A stretch of DNA of 64,000 bases. Origin: Corynebacterium aurimucosum (GTDB lineage: Bacteria > Actinomycetota > Actinomycetes > Mycobacteriales > Mycobacteriaceae). The notes under the pieces were generated by a model. That model ran no database searches. It saw only the letters and a program-made list of their open reading frames with translations, and was not told where the DNA came from. The position numbers and the translations under genes were made by a program. Position 1 is the stretch's first letter. Every line of letters begins with the position of its first letter. Of the stretch, positions 44,993 to 52,881 are shown in pieces. The stretch is from contig NZ_CP047048.1 of NCBI RefSeq assembly GCF_030408555.1, forward strand, positions 496,001 through 560,000. Reading direction: 5' to 3'.

Positions 44993-45895
44993 ATGACTGA
45001 ACAGAAGATTGAACAGGGACGCGCCACGACGCGCGTCAAGCGTGGACTGGCTGACATGCTCAAGGGCGGCGTCATCATGGATGTCGTGACCCCGGAGCAG
45101 GCTCGAATTGCTGAAGATGCGGGTGCGTCCGCCGTCATGGCGCTCGAGCGCGTACCGGCCGATATCCGCGCTCAGGGCGGCGTGGCTCGCATGTCTGACC
45201 CGGACCTCATCGAGGGCATCGTCAACGCCGTGGATATCCCGGTGATGGCGAAGGCCCGCATCGGCCACTTCGTCGAGGCACAGATTCTGGGTGAGCTGGG
45301 CGTCGATTTCATCGACGAGTCCGAGGTGCTCAGCCCGGCCGACTACGTTAACCACATCAACAAGTGGGATTTCGACGTTCCTTTCGTGTGCGGCGCGACG
45401 AACCTGGGCGAGGCCCTGCGCCGCATCACCGAAGGTGCGGCCATGATTCGCTCCAAGGGCGAGGCTGGCACTGGCGACGTCTCCGAGGCCGTCAAGCACC
45501 TGCGCACCATCAAGGGTGAAATCGCGCGCCTCCAGAACCTGGATCGCGACGAGCTCTACGTCGCAGCCAAGGAACTGCAGGCACCGTATGACCTTGTTGC
45601 TGAGGTTGCGGAGACCGGCAAGCTGCCGGTCGTGCTGTTTGTCGCTGGTGGTGTGGCCACGCCTGCCGACGCCGCGCTCGTCCGCCAGATGGGCGCCGAA
45701 GGCGTCTTCGTCGGCTCCGGCATCTTCAAGTCTGGTGAGCCTGCGAAGCGCGCGGAAGCCATCGTTAAGGCTGCCACCCTCTATGATCAGCCAGCCGAGC
45801 TGGCCAAGATTAGCCGCGGCCTGGGCGAAGCCATGGTGGGCATCAACGTCAACGACATCCCCGCCCCGCACCGCCTGGCCGAGCGCGGCTGGTAA
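44993..45895 (+). CDS. pdxS: pyridoxal 5'-phosphate synthase subunit PdxS
   Basis: A 300-residue TIM-barrel synthase subunit that makes PLP from ribose 5-phosphate, glyceraldehyde 3-phosphate and ammonia supplied by PdxT. The sequence [34 protein letters not shown] (in pieces), [16 protein letters not shown] with a catalytic Lys, [10 protein letters not shown] and [26 protein letters not shown] are close to the family consensus throughout. There is no clear ribosome site before the ATG, so the mRNA may be leaderless. It is divergent from pdxR and followed by pdxT after five bases. Confidence 0.98.
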   Translation: MTEQKIEQGRATTRVKRGLADMLKGGVIMDVVTPEQARIAEDAGASAVMALERVPADIRAQGGVARMSDPDLIEGIVNAVDIPVMAKARIGHFVEAQILGELGVDFIDESEVLSPADYVNHINKWDFDVPFVCGATNLGEALRRITEGAAMIRSKGEAGTGDVSEAVKHLRTIKGEIARLQNLDRDELYVAAKELQAPYDLVAEVAETGKLPVVLFVAGGVATPADAALVRQMGAEGVFVGSGIFKSGEPAKRAEAIVKAATLYDQPAELAKISRGLGEAMVGINVNDIPAPHRLAERGW

Positions 45896-45900
45896 ACGCG

Positions 45901-46794
45901 GTGCGCGTAATGAACCGCGCAATGAACACAGAGCGTGCAAAGGGAATGACTGCGGCGGACACGGTGCGAGCGCTCGTCGGCGTGCTTGCCCTGCAGGGTG
46001 GTGTGGAGGAACATCTCTCCGTGTTGGAGAGCCTCGGCGCTGAAACACGCCGGGTGCGCCTGCCGCAGGATCTCGACGGGCTGGGCGGAATCATTCTGCC
46101 CGGTGGAGAGTCGAGCACCATCGATAAGCTGGCGCGCTCCTTCGGCGTCGCGGAGCCGTTGCGCCGAGCCGTCGAGGGCGGGCTGCCGGTTCTTGCCACC
46201 TGCGCGGGGCTCATCTACAGCGCTCGCGACCTGGAGAACCCCGCGCCGGGCCAGCAGACGCTGGGGCTTATCGACGTCACCGTGCGCCGCAACGCCTTCG
46301 GGAACCAACGCTTCTCCGAGGAGCGCGTCGTTCCCGTCGCGATGCAAAGTCAGCGACCCGATGTAGAGGCCTCCGAGGCCGGGACGCGGCGCACCGAGTC
46401 CCGAGACGCTGCGGCGCATGACGACACCGAGGCTCATGACACAGGGGCCCGAAGCATCACGCTAGACATTGAGGCGAGCTTCATCCGCGCGCCCATCGTT
46501 ACCCGCGTGGGTGAAGGCGTCGAGGTCATCGCCACGGTGCCTGCCCCTGCGCGTGGTACTGCGGCTGGTGGCGCGGCAAGCAGCAGTGAAGTTCTCAGTG
46601 CGGGTGCGAGCGCTAAATCTGGTGTGGCGTGCGCAGCTAGTGCCGGGCATGACGGGGAGCTAACTCGTCTTACTGCGGGACACGAAGTGATCGTCGGTGT
46701 GAGGCAGGGACACGTCACAGCGCTGAGCTTCCATCCGGAAGAAAACGGCGACTCGCGCCTCCACGCCGCGTGGCTCGCGTCCTTTGCCCATTAA
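45901..46794 (+). CDS. pdxT: pyridoxal 5'-phosphate synthase glutaminase PdxT with insertions
   Basis: A class I glutaminase that feeds ammonia to PdxS. Core motifs are GVLALQGGVEEHLSVLESLG, LPGGESSTIDKLAR, the nucleophile in LPVLATCAGLIYSAR, and the His/Glu pair in ALSFHPEEN. PdxT is normally near 190-200 residues; this product is 297 (or 282 from ATG 45946). The extra length is two low-complexity insertions, about residues 149-183 (RPDVEASEAGTRRTESRDAA) and 215-259 (RGTAAGGAASSSEVLSAGAS). The catalytic residues are intact. The start is uncertain between 45901, 45922 and 45946. Confidence 0.92.
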   Translation: MRVMNRAMNTERAKGMTAADTVRALVGVLALQGGVEEHLSVLESLGAETRRVRLPQDLDGLGGIILPGGESSTIDKLARSFGVAEPLRRAVEGGLPVLATCAGLIYSARDLENPAPGQQTLGLIDVTVRRNAFGNQRFSEERVVPVAMQSQRPDVEASEAGTRRTESRDAAAHDDTEAHDTGARSITLDIEASFIRAPIVTRVGEGVEVIATVPAPARGTAAGGAASSSEVLSAGASAKSGVACAASAGHDGELTRLTAGHEVIVGVRQGHVTALSFHPEENGDSRLHAAWLASFAH

Positions 46795-46918
46795 CTCTTT
46801 CTGTCCGCACCCCTTTCTGCCCGCGAGCTCTTTCGGCAAATAACTATCACCCAATAGTGCTCTGGGCTACATTGAGATGTGCCAGCCGAACACATCACTC
46901 CCAGAAAGGCTCCTCGCC

Positions 46919-49669
46919 GTGAGCACACCCGCCCCAGAACAAGTCCGCGAAGACATCCGCTTCCTCGGCCGGGTGCTCGGCCGAGTTATCGCGCAGCAGG
47001 AGGGCGAGGACGTCTTTGAGCTCGTCGAATCCACCCGCCGCATGGCCTTCGACATCGCCCACGGCGATGCCAAGCCGGAAGATCTCGTCGCTATTTTCCG
47101 CGACCTCGACATCACCAAAGTCAACCTCGTGGCGCGAGCGTTCAGCTATTTCGCGCTCATCGCGAACCTAGCGGAGGACTTGGATGACGAGTCCGTCGAG
47201 GCGCCGGTTTCCCTGCGCAAGACATTCGCCAAGCTCAAAGAAGAAGGTGTTGCGCCCGCCGACGCCGCCTCCGTCATCCGCGGTGCGCACGTTGCCCCCG
47301 TTCTCACCGCGCACCCCACCGAAACTCGCCGCCGTACCGTCTTCGATACCCAGACCCGCATCAAGAACCTCCTCAAGGAAGCACACCGCGGCGGCGATAT
47401 GGCGGCGATCGAGAAGGAAATGTACCTGCGCATGACGCTACTGTGGCAGACCGCGCTGATTCGCATCGCCCGTCCCACCCTTGAGGACGAGATTGACGTC
47501 GGCCTGCGCTATTACAAGCTTTCGTTGCTCGACCAGGTCCCCGCCCTCAACCGCGCTATCCGTCACGCCATGCGTGAGACCTTTGGCCAGCAGCTTCCCG
47601 ATTCCCCCGTCGTCCGCCCTGGCTCTTGGATTGGCGGCGACCATGACGGCAACCCCTTTGTCAATGAGCACACCCTGACCTATGCCACCCGCAAAGCCGC
47701 GGCGACGGTGCTCCAGTACTACGCCGACGAGCTCGGCGAGCTGGAGCGCGAACTCTCTCTATCAGACCGCTATTCCTCCAGCTCCAAGGAGCTGGGCGCG
47801 CTTGCCGACGCCGCCCACAACGACGAAAAATCTCGCGTTGACGAGCCCTATCGCCGGGCCATCTTCGGCATCCGGAAGAAGGTGCTGGCGAGGTTGGAAG
47901 GGGAGGCGTCGCCAAGCGCCTATGCGTCTCCGGAGGAGCTCAAGCGGGACCTGGATGTGATCGACCGCTCGCTGCGCCAGTTCAACGATGACATCATCGC
48001 CGATGACCGCCTTGCCCGATTGCGCTCGGCGGTGACCACGTTTGGATTCCACCTCTCGACGCTGGATATGCGCCAGAATTCGGAATCCTTTGAGAACGTC
48101 CTCACCGAGATTTTCGCCGCAGCCAGCATTACCTCGGATTATCGCGGGCTGGGGGAGGAGGAGAAGGTCGCGCTGCTGGTGCGGGAGTTGCAGACAAATC
48201 GTCCGCTGCTCTTCCCGGGCACTGAAAAGGAATTCACCGAGGATACAGCCAAGGAGCTGGGGATTTTCCGTGCGGTGGCCCGCGCTGTGCGGGACTTTGG
48301 ACCGAAGTCGGTGTCGCACTGCATTATCTCTATGACGGGAACGGTCTCCGATATTTTGGAGCCGATGGTGCTGCTCAAGGAGGTGGGGCTGAACCAGGTA
48401 GATGTGGTGCCGCTGTTTGAGACCATCGAGGATTTGAAAGCGGGTGCTGGCATCCTGGAGAAGCTCTGGCAGGTGCCCGTGTACCGCGAGCATCTGCGCT
48501 CGCGCGGGGATGTGCAAGAGGTTATGTTGGGGTATTCGGATTCCAACAAGGACGGCGGGTATCTGCAGGCGAATTGGGCGCTGTACGACGCCGAATTGGC
48601 CCTAGTTGAGCTGTGTGAGCGCCACGGCGTGGAGCTGCGTTTGGCGCATGGCCGTGGTGGTGCGGTGGGCCGCGGCGGCGGCCCGACCTATGATGCGATT
48701 CTGGCGCAGCCGAAGGGCGCGGTCTCGGGTTCGGTGCGTATTACTGAGCAGGGCGAGGTGATTTCTGCGAAGTATGGAGCTCCGGAGACCGCGCGCCGTC
48801 ATTTGGAGGCTTTCGTTTCCGGTGCGTTGGAGGCATCGTTGTTGGATACCGAGCCGATTGCGGATCCCGAGCGGGCCTACGACATCATGCGGGAGCTGGC
48901 GGACTTGAGCGGTACGGCGTACTGCCAGCTGGTTGATGACCCCGGGTTTATCGCCTACTTCACCCAGTCCACTCCGCTGCATGAGATTGATGATCTCAAC
49001 TTGGGCTCGCGCCCGACCTCGCGTAAGCAGACCACCGCGATTACGGATTTGCGAGCGATTCCCTGGGTGCTGTCGTGGTCACAGTCCCGCACCAACATTC
49101 CGGGCTGGTTCGGCGTGGGCAGTGCGGTGACAGCGTGGGTACAGCAATCCTCCGGTGGTGAATGTGGAGTAGGACTGGCCAGCGTAGAAGAAGTAAATGC
49201 CACTGCGGATGGAGCAGAAACCGGAAAGGCCGGAGTAAAAAGCGGCGATGGAGAAGTGGAGAAGCGCTGGGAGGAGCTGCGTGAGCTGTACCGTACGTGG
49301 CCTTTCTTCCGCTCCGTGTTCGCCAACATGGCGCAGGTCATGGCCAAGGCGGAGATGCAGCTGGCACGCCTGTATGCCAACTTGGTTGATGACAAAGAAA
49401 CCGCGGACCGTATCTTCAGCCTGATTTCCGCGGAGTTTGAACGCACCCGCGAGGTCTACCTCAAGGTCACCGGCAACGCGGAGTTGGTCAGTGAGAACCA
49501 GCGCCAGGCGAGGTCGCTCAAGCGGCGCTACCCGTACCTGCTTCCGCTCAACGCCATCCAGTTGGAGCTGCTGCGTCGCTACCGCCGCGGCGACGATCAG
49601 TTCCTGGTGTCCAAGACCATCCAGGTCACGATGAATGGCCTAGCCACCGCGCTGCGCAACGCCGGCTAA
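46919..49669 (+). CDS. ppc: phosphoenolpyruvate carboxylase
   Basis: A 916-residue anaplerotic enzyme forming oxaloacetate from PEP and bicarbonate. The catalytic His is in VLTAHPTETRRRTV, the bicarbonate/PEP loop is LAHGRGGAVGRGGGPTYDAIL, and GYSDSNKDGGYLQANW and the C-terminal MNGLATALRNAG are the family's. GTG 46919 is favoured because AGAAAGG lies upstream and the family begins here; the frame is open from 46877. Residues about 744-779 are a Gly/Glu/Ala-rich insertion between VTAWVQ and VEKRWEELRELY with plainer codons than the flanks. Two copies of the iterated 13-mer lie at 47800 and 47905. Confidence 0.97.
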   Translation: MSTPAPEQVREDIRFLGRVLGRVIAQQEGEDVFELVESTRRMAFDIAHGDAKPEDLVAIFRDLDITKVNLVARAFSYFALIANLAEDLDDESVEAPVSLRKTFAKLKEEGVAPADAASVIRGAHVAPVLTAHPTETRRRTVFDTQTRIKNLLKEAHRGGDMAAIEKEMYLRMTLLWQTALIRIARPTLEDEIDVGLRYYKLSLLDQVPALNRAIRHAMRETFGQQLPDSPVVRPGSWIGGDHDGNPFVNEHTLTYATRKAAATVLQYYADELGELERELSLSDRYSSSSKELGALADAAHNDEKSRVDEPYRRAIFGIRKKVLARLEGEASPSAYASPEELKRDLDVIDRSLRQFNDDIIADDRLARLRSAVTTFGFHLSTLDMRQNSESFENVLTEIFAAASITSDYRGLGEEEKVALLVRELQTNRPLLFPGTEKEFTEDTAKELGIFRAVARAVRDFGPKSVSHCIISMTGTVSDILEPMVLLKEVGLNQVDVVPLFETIEDLKAGAGILEKLWQVPVYREHLRSRGDVQEVMLGYSDSNKDGGYLQANWALYDAELALVELCERHGVELRLAHGRGGAVGRGGGPTYDAILAQPKGAVSGSVRITEQGEVISAKYGAPETARRHLEAFVSGALEASLLDTEPIADPERAYDIMRELADLSGTAYCQLVDDPGFIAYFTQSTPLHEIDDLNLGSRPTSRKQTTAITDLRAIPWVLSWSQSRTNIPGWFGVGSAVTAWVQQSSGGECGVGLASVEEVNATADGAETGKAGVKSGDGEVEKRWEELRELYRTWPFFRSVFANMAQVMAKAEMQLARLYANLVDDKETADRIFSLISAEFERTREVYLKVTGNAELVSENQRQARSLKRRYPYLLPLNAIQLELLRRYRRGDDQFLVSKTIQVTMNGLATALRNAG

Positions 49670-49685
49670 GCCGGCACGCTGAAGG

Positions 49686-49713
49686 CCCCGCGAGGAGGGG
49701 ATTTCCTGCGGGG
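49686..49713. terminator. possible ppc terminator
   Basis: CCCCGC (49686-49691) can pair with GCGGGG (49708-49713), followed by TTCG. Short and without a T-run. Confidence 0.4.
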
Positions 49714-49768
49714 TTCGAGCACTACATGGCAGTGGCGGAATGCCTTCGCGGAAGGTTTAGTTGAAGTG

Positions 49769-50797
49769 TTAGTTGAAGGCGCTGGTGAAGACCGGAGCGG
49801 CGTCATAAGGTGGAATCCATGCCGTCCGCCCGCCGATGCGATCCATGCGGCCACGTGAGGGCGGGGCATCGGGGTCATCGTCGTTGACGCCGTTATGGTA
49901 CGGACACAGCGGCACCAGGTTGAGGATGTTGGTGGGCCCGCCGCGGGCCCAGGCTTTGATGTGGTGGATTTGGCACTTCTCAAAGGGAACTTTGCAGCCC
50001 TCCCACGCACAGCACGGGTTCTCCGCAGCTAGGGCGAGGCGTTGTTTGGCCGTGGCGAAGCGCTGGAAACGAAACACATCGAGTGGGCCATGCTCGCGGC
50101 TGACCGCCACAATAACTCCCTTGTCCAGCAGAGCGCGCTCCACTAGCTGCGAGCCGGTCATCGTCGCGCCACTTGTTGTGCGGACGATGAATTCTTCGCC
50201 ATCCTTGTCGGTATTGCCCTTGAGCAGCTCTGCGTAGTCATCGAGCTGCAGGACCGCCATGGTGGCAACCTCAGTTTTGACGCCACCGCCCTCCAGATTC
50301 TCCAAGAAACTCTCGCCGGGGCGTTCCTGGTCGATGCCTTCAAAGACACCGGTCAGCTGCAGCGAGTCCGCAGTTACCGTGAGGGTGGCCAGGCCATTGC
50401 CGTGCTGGGTGAGCTTGGCACGCTCGGCATACGTGCGGGGCTTGCGCATCTGACGCAGTCTCTTGCGCGCTACCTTTTCCACCAGCTCCGCGCTGGTCTG
50501 GCACAGCTCTACCCGCAAATCCCACGCTTTGTTATGGTCCCGGACTTTGGCAACGAAGTGCTCGATAAGCTGCAAGGTCACCAGCCCGTGCCCGCGCCGG
50601 CGGGCGGCTTCAACCGCCGTGCGCTGCTTCTTCGTCGAAGAGGTGTGCCCGAAGTAGGTGTGGTGGAGGGAGAGGAACACGGTGGCGTCGGCAGACGTGG
50701 CTCCGAAAGACACTAAGTCAGATTCAGACAGGCCCGCGCACTCGGCCACCAGGTCAATGGCGCGGCCGAGGGCGGCGAAGAACGTCTGAACTCTCAT
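49769..50797 (-). CDS. DUF222-type HNH endonuclease family protein (copy 2)
   Basis: A 342-residue paralogue of the protein at 14489-15649. The C-terminal HNH core is CAWEGCKVPFEKCQIHHIKA then NLVPLCPYHNGVNDDD (about residues 263-302). The shared signature NGATMTG/SGATMTG with a following FVREKLADVG/LVERALLDKG and RFANTKQRLAL/RFATAKQRLAL shows recent common origin. ATG 50797 gives the family-type N-terminus (MRVQTFFAALGRAID). This copy lacks the long Pro-rich tail of copy 1. Function not established. Confidence 0.85.
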   Translation of the reverse strand: MRVQTFFAALGRAIDLVAECAGLSESDLVSFGATSADATVFLSLHHTYFGHTSSTKKQRTAVEAARRRGHGLVTLQLIEHFVAKVRDHNKAWDLRVELCQTSAELVEKVARKRLRQMRKPRTYAERAKLTQHGNGLATLTVTADSLQLTGVFEGIDQERPGESFLENLEGGGVKTEVATMAVLQLDDYAELLKGNTDKDGEEFIVRTTSGATMTGSQLVERALLDKGVIVAVSREHGPLDVFRFQRFATAKQRLALAAENPCCAWEGCKVPFEKCQIHHIKAWARGGPTNILNLVPLCPYHNGVNDDDPDAPPSRGRMDRIGGRTAWIPPYDAAPVFTSAFN

Positions 50798-50882
50798 GAA
50801 CCTCAGAGTAAAAGCGCCGCACCCTGCCAACAAGGGCGAGCTCCCGCCCGCCACGAAATCTGTGGATAACTTCTCGGGGGTG

Positions 50883-51239
50883 CTAAGCCAAGTTGTTCAC
50901 TATATCGAGGAACTCTTCGGCATACGCCAGCTGCTTGGACAGCTTCTCGTAGCGCGTACGTGCCTCCAGTTGGACGCGAGCGACAGTCTCGCGCGCAGCC
51001 GGCGTGGAAGAATTAGCGGCCTCAAGAAATGAGCGCATATCTTCCAGCGAAAACCCCAGCGGCTTCATGCGGCGGACTAGCAAAATGCGGTGCAGATCCT
51101 CTTCGCTGTACAGACGGAAGCCTCCGGGGCTGCGGTGAGAGGGAGAGACTAGCCCGACGGAGTCGTAGTGGCGCAATGTGGGTAGTGAAATGCCGGTGCG
51201 CTCGGCTATCTCGCCGATTTTGTAGCCAGATTCAGCCAT
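50883..51239 (-). CDS. MerR-family transcriptional regulator
   Basis: A 118-residue regulator. The winged helix-turn-helix is GYKIGEIAERTGISLPTLRHYDSVGLVSPS (in pieces, residues 5-35), followed by RLYSEEDLHRILLVRRMKPLGFSLEDMR and an antiparallel coiled-coil helix (ETVARVQLEARTRYEKLSKQLA). There is no metal-binding cysteine, so it is not a classical metal sensor. ATG 51239 follows AGGAGGAAAGCC. It is divergent from a SulP transporter gene with a dyad between them, its likely target. Confidence 0.92.
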   Translation of the reverse strand: MAESGYKIGEIAERTGISLPTLRHYDSVGLVSPSHRSPGGFRLYSEEDLHRILLVRRMKPLGFSLEDMRSFLEAANSSTPAARETVARVQLEARTRYEKLSKQLAYAEEFLDIVNNLA

Positions 51240-51305
51240 GGCTTTCCTCCTAGGGACCATGTTTTGTCGCGCGCCTATGCAGCGGTTAAAGTTATGCAAG
51301 TCCAA

Positions 51306-51328
51306 AACCCTAAAGCTACTTGAGGGTT
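51306..51328. promoter_or_regulatory. MerR-type operator upstream of sulP
   Basis: AACCCTAAAG-CTA-CTTGAGGGTT has 10-base arms with one mismatch and a 3-base centre, like SoxR/MerR dyads. It is 32 bases before the sulP start and 67 bases from merR. Confidence 0.7.
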
Positions 51329-51359
51329 AAGCTCGGGGGATACGAACGACAGGATTGCT

Positions 51360-52868
51360 ATGACTGAAACTACCACGGTCACTGAAGCGCCCATGGGTGT
51401 TGTGGCCTCCTTCCGCTATGCCTTTTCCTCAGCTACGCGACTGCGCATCGAGGTGTTGGCCGGACTAGCCGTTGCCTTGGCGCTGATTCCGGAGGCGATT
51501 GCGTTTTCCATCCTCGCCGGGGTGAGCCCGGCGGTGGGTTTGTTCTCTTCCGTGATTATGGCTGTGGTGATTGCCTTTACTGGCGGCCGCCCGGCAATGA
51601 TTTCCGCAGCAACTGGTGCTATCGCCCTTGTAGTGGCACCGGTGGCACAAGACCACGGCCTGGATTATCTCGTGGCCACAGTCATGCTGGGCGGGGTGCT
51701 TCAGATTGTGCTCGCGCTGTTGGGCGTGCCCAAGCTGCAACGCTTTATCCCACGCTCCGTGATGCTGGGGTTTGTCAATGCGCTGGGTATTCTCATATTT
51801 ACAGCACAGTTGGAGCACCTTATCGATGTGCCGTGGATGGTCTATGTTCTCGTCGTCGTGGGGCTCGGCATCATGGTGGGCTTTCCCAAGATTACTGCTG
51901 CGGTGCCAGCTCCACTGGTGACGATTGTTGTGTTGACAGCTGCGGTGGTTCTGGCGGGCCTTAATGTTCCGCGCGTGCGCGATATGGGCGATCTACCGAC
52001 TTCGCTGCCGGCGCTGTTCTGGCCGAACGTGCCGCTAAATCTGGAGACCGTCAAGATTATTGCGCCGTATGCGCTGGCAGTGGCCGTGGTGGGGTTGATG
52101 GAATCGCTGATGACTGCCAAGCTTGTCGACGACATCACGGATACCCACTCCAACAAAACCCGTGAAAGCTGGGGACAAGGCGTGTCGAACATCGCTACCG
52201 GACTGTTCGGGGGAATGGGAGGCTGCGCGATGATTGGCCAGACCATGATCAATGTCCGCGAGTCCGGGGCGCGCACACGCTTGTCCACGCTGGTTGCCGG
52301 TTCTTTCCTACTAGTTCTCATCTTGGCGTTGGGGGACATTGTTGGCCAGATCCCAATGGCAGCGCTGGTAGCCATCATGATCATGGTTTCGGTAGGCACC
52401 GTGGACTGGCACTCAGTGCACCCGCGCACGCTAAAATTTATGCCGCTGTCGGAAACCGTGGTGATGCTGGTGACCATGGCTGGCACGTTGGTGACGCATA
52501 ACCTGGCGGTCGGCGTAGTGCTCGGTGTGCTGGCAGCGATGGTGAGCTTTGCCCGCCGCGTGGCTCATTTGGTGCGAGTGGATGCTTCCGAGCTTGTCGA
52601 CGGTGTACGGTCCTACCAGCTGCACGGACAGCTTTTCTGGGCGTCGTCGAATGACTTGGTGTACCAATTTGATTACACCGATGAGGCTGAGCACATTGTC
52701 ATCGACCTCACCGGTGCCGAGGTGTGGGATGCTTCCACGGTTGCTACCTTGGACGGCATTACTAGCAAGTTCCACGAAAAGGGCAAGACCGTGGACATCG
52801 TCGGCTTAAACGGCCCGAGCCGGCATCGCTTGGAGCAGCTCACCGGACGCCTTGATGGTGGGCACTAG
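51360..52868 (+). CDS. SulP-family anion transporter with STAS domain
   Basis: A 502-residue membrane protein of the SulP/SLC26 family with about 12 helices (RIEVLAGLAVALALIPEAIAF; GGRPAMISAATGAIALVVAP; GLFGGMGGCAMIGQTMINVRESGARTRLSTL, in pieces) and a C-terminal STAS domain at about residues 410-495 (YQLHGQLFWASSNDLV, IVIDLTGAEVWDASTVATLD). The substrate may be sulfate, bicarbonate or another anion; sequence does not decide. GGXGGCAMIG with QT is the type often called SulP/BicA. It probably responds to the divergent MerR regulator. Confidence 0.92.
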   Translation: MTETTTVTEAPMGVVASFRYAFSSATRLRIEVLAGLAVALALIPEAIAFSILAGVSPAVGLFSSVIMAVVIAFTGGRPAMISAATGAIALVVAPVAQDHGLDYLVATVMLGGVLQIVLALLGVPKLQRFIPRSVMLGFVNALGILIFTAQLEHLIDVPWMVYVLVVVGLGIMVGFPKITAAVPAPLVTIVVLTAAVVLAGLNVPRVRDMGDLPTSLPALFWPNVPLNLETVKIIAPYALAVAVVGLMESLMTAKLVDDITDTHSNKTRESWGQGVSNIATGLFGGMGGCAMIGQTMINVRESGARTRLSTLVAGSFLLVLILALGDIVGQIPMAALVAIMIMVSVGTVDWHSVHPRTLKFMPLSETVVMLVTMAGTLVTHNLAVGVVLGVLAAMVSFARRVAHLVRVDASELVDGVRSYQLHGQLFWASSNDLVYQFDYTDEAEHIVIDLTGAEVWDASTVATLDGITSKFHEKGKTVDIVGLNGPSRHRLEQLTGRLDGGH

Positions 52869-52881
52869 TGCCATCGGGGAA

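Noticed and set aside
44993..46794. PLP synthase genes as recent foreign DNA because of the PdxT insertions
   Set aside because: pdxS is close to the family consensus and pdxR, operator and order match other corynebacteria; only the insert segments are odd.
47762..48517. 251-codon frame antisense to ppc
   Set aside because: His/Gln-rich shadow, no start signals.
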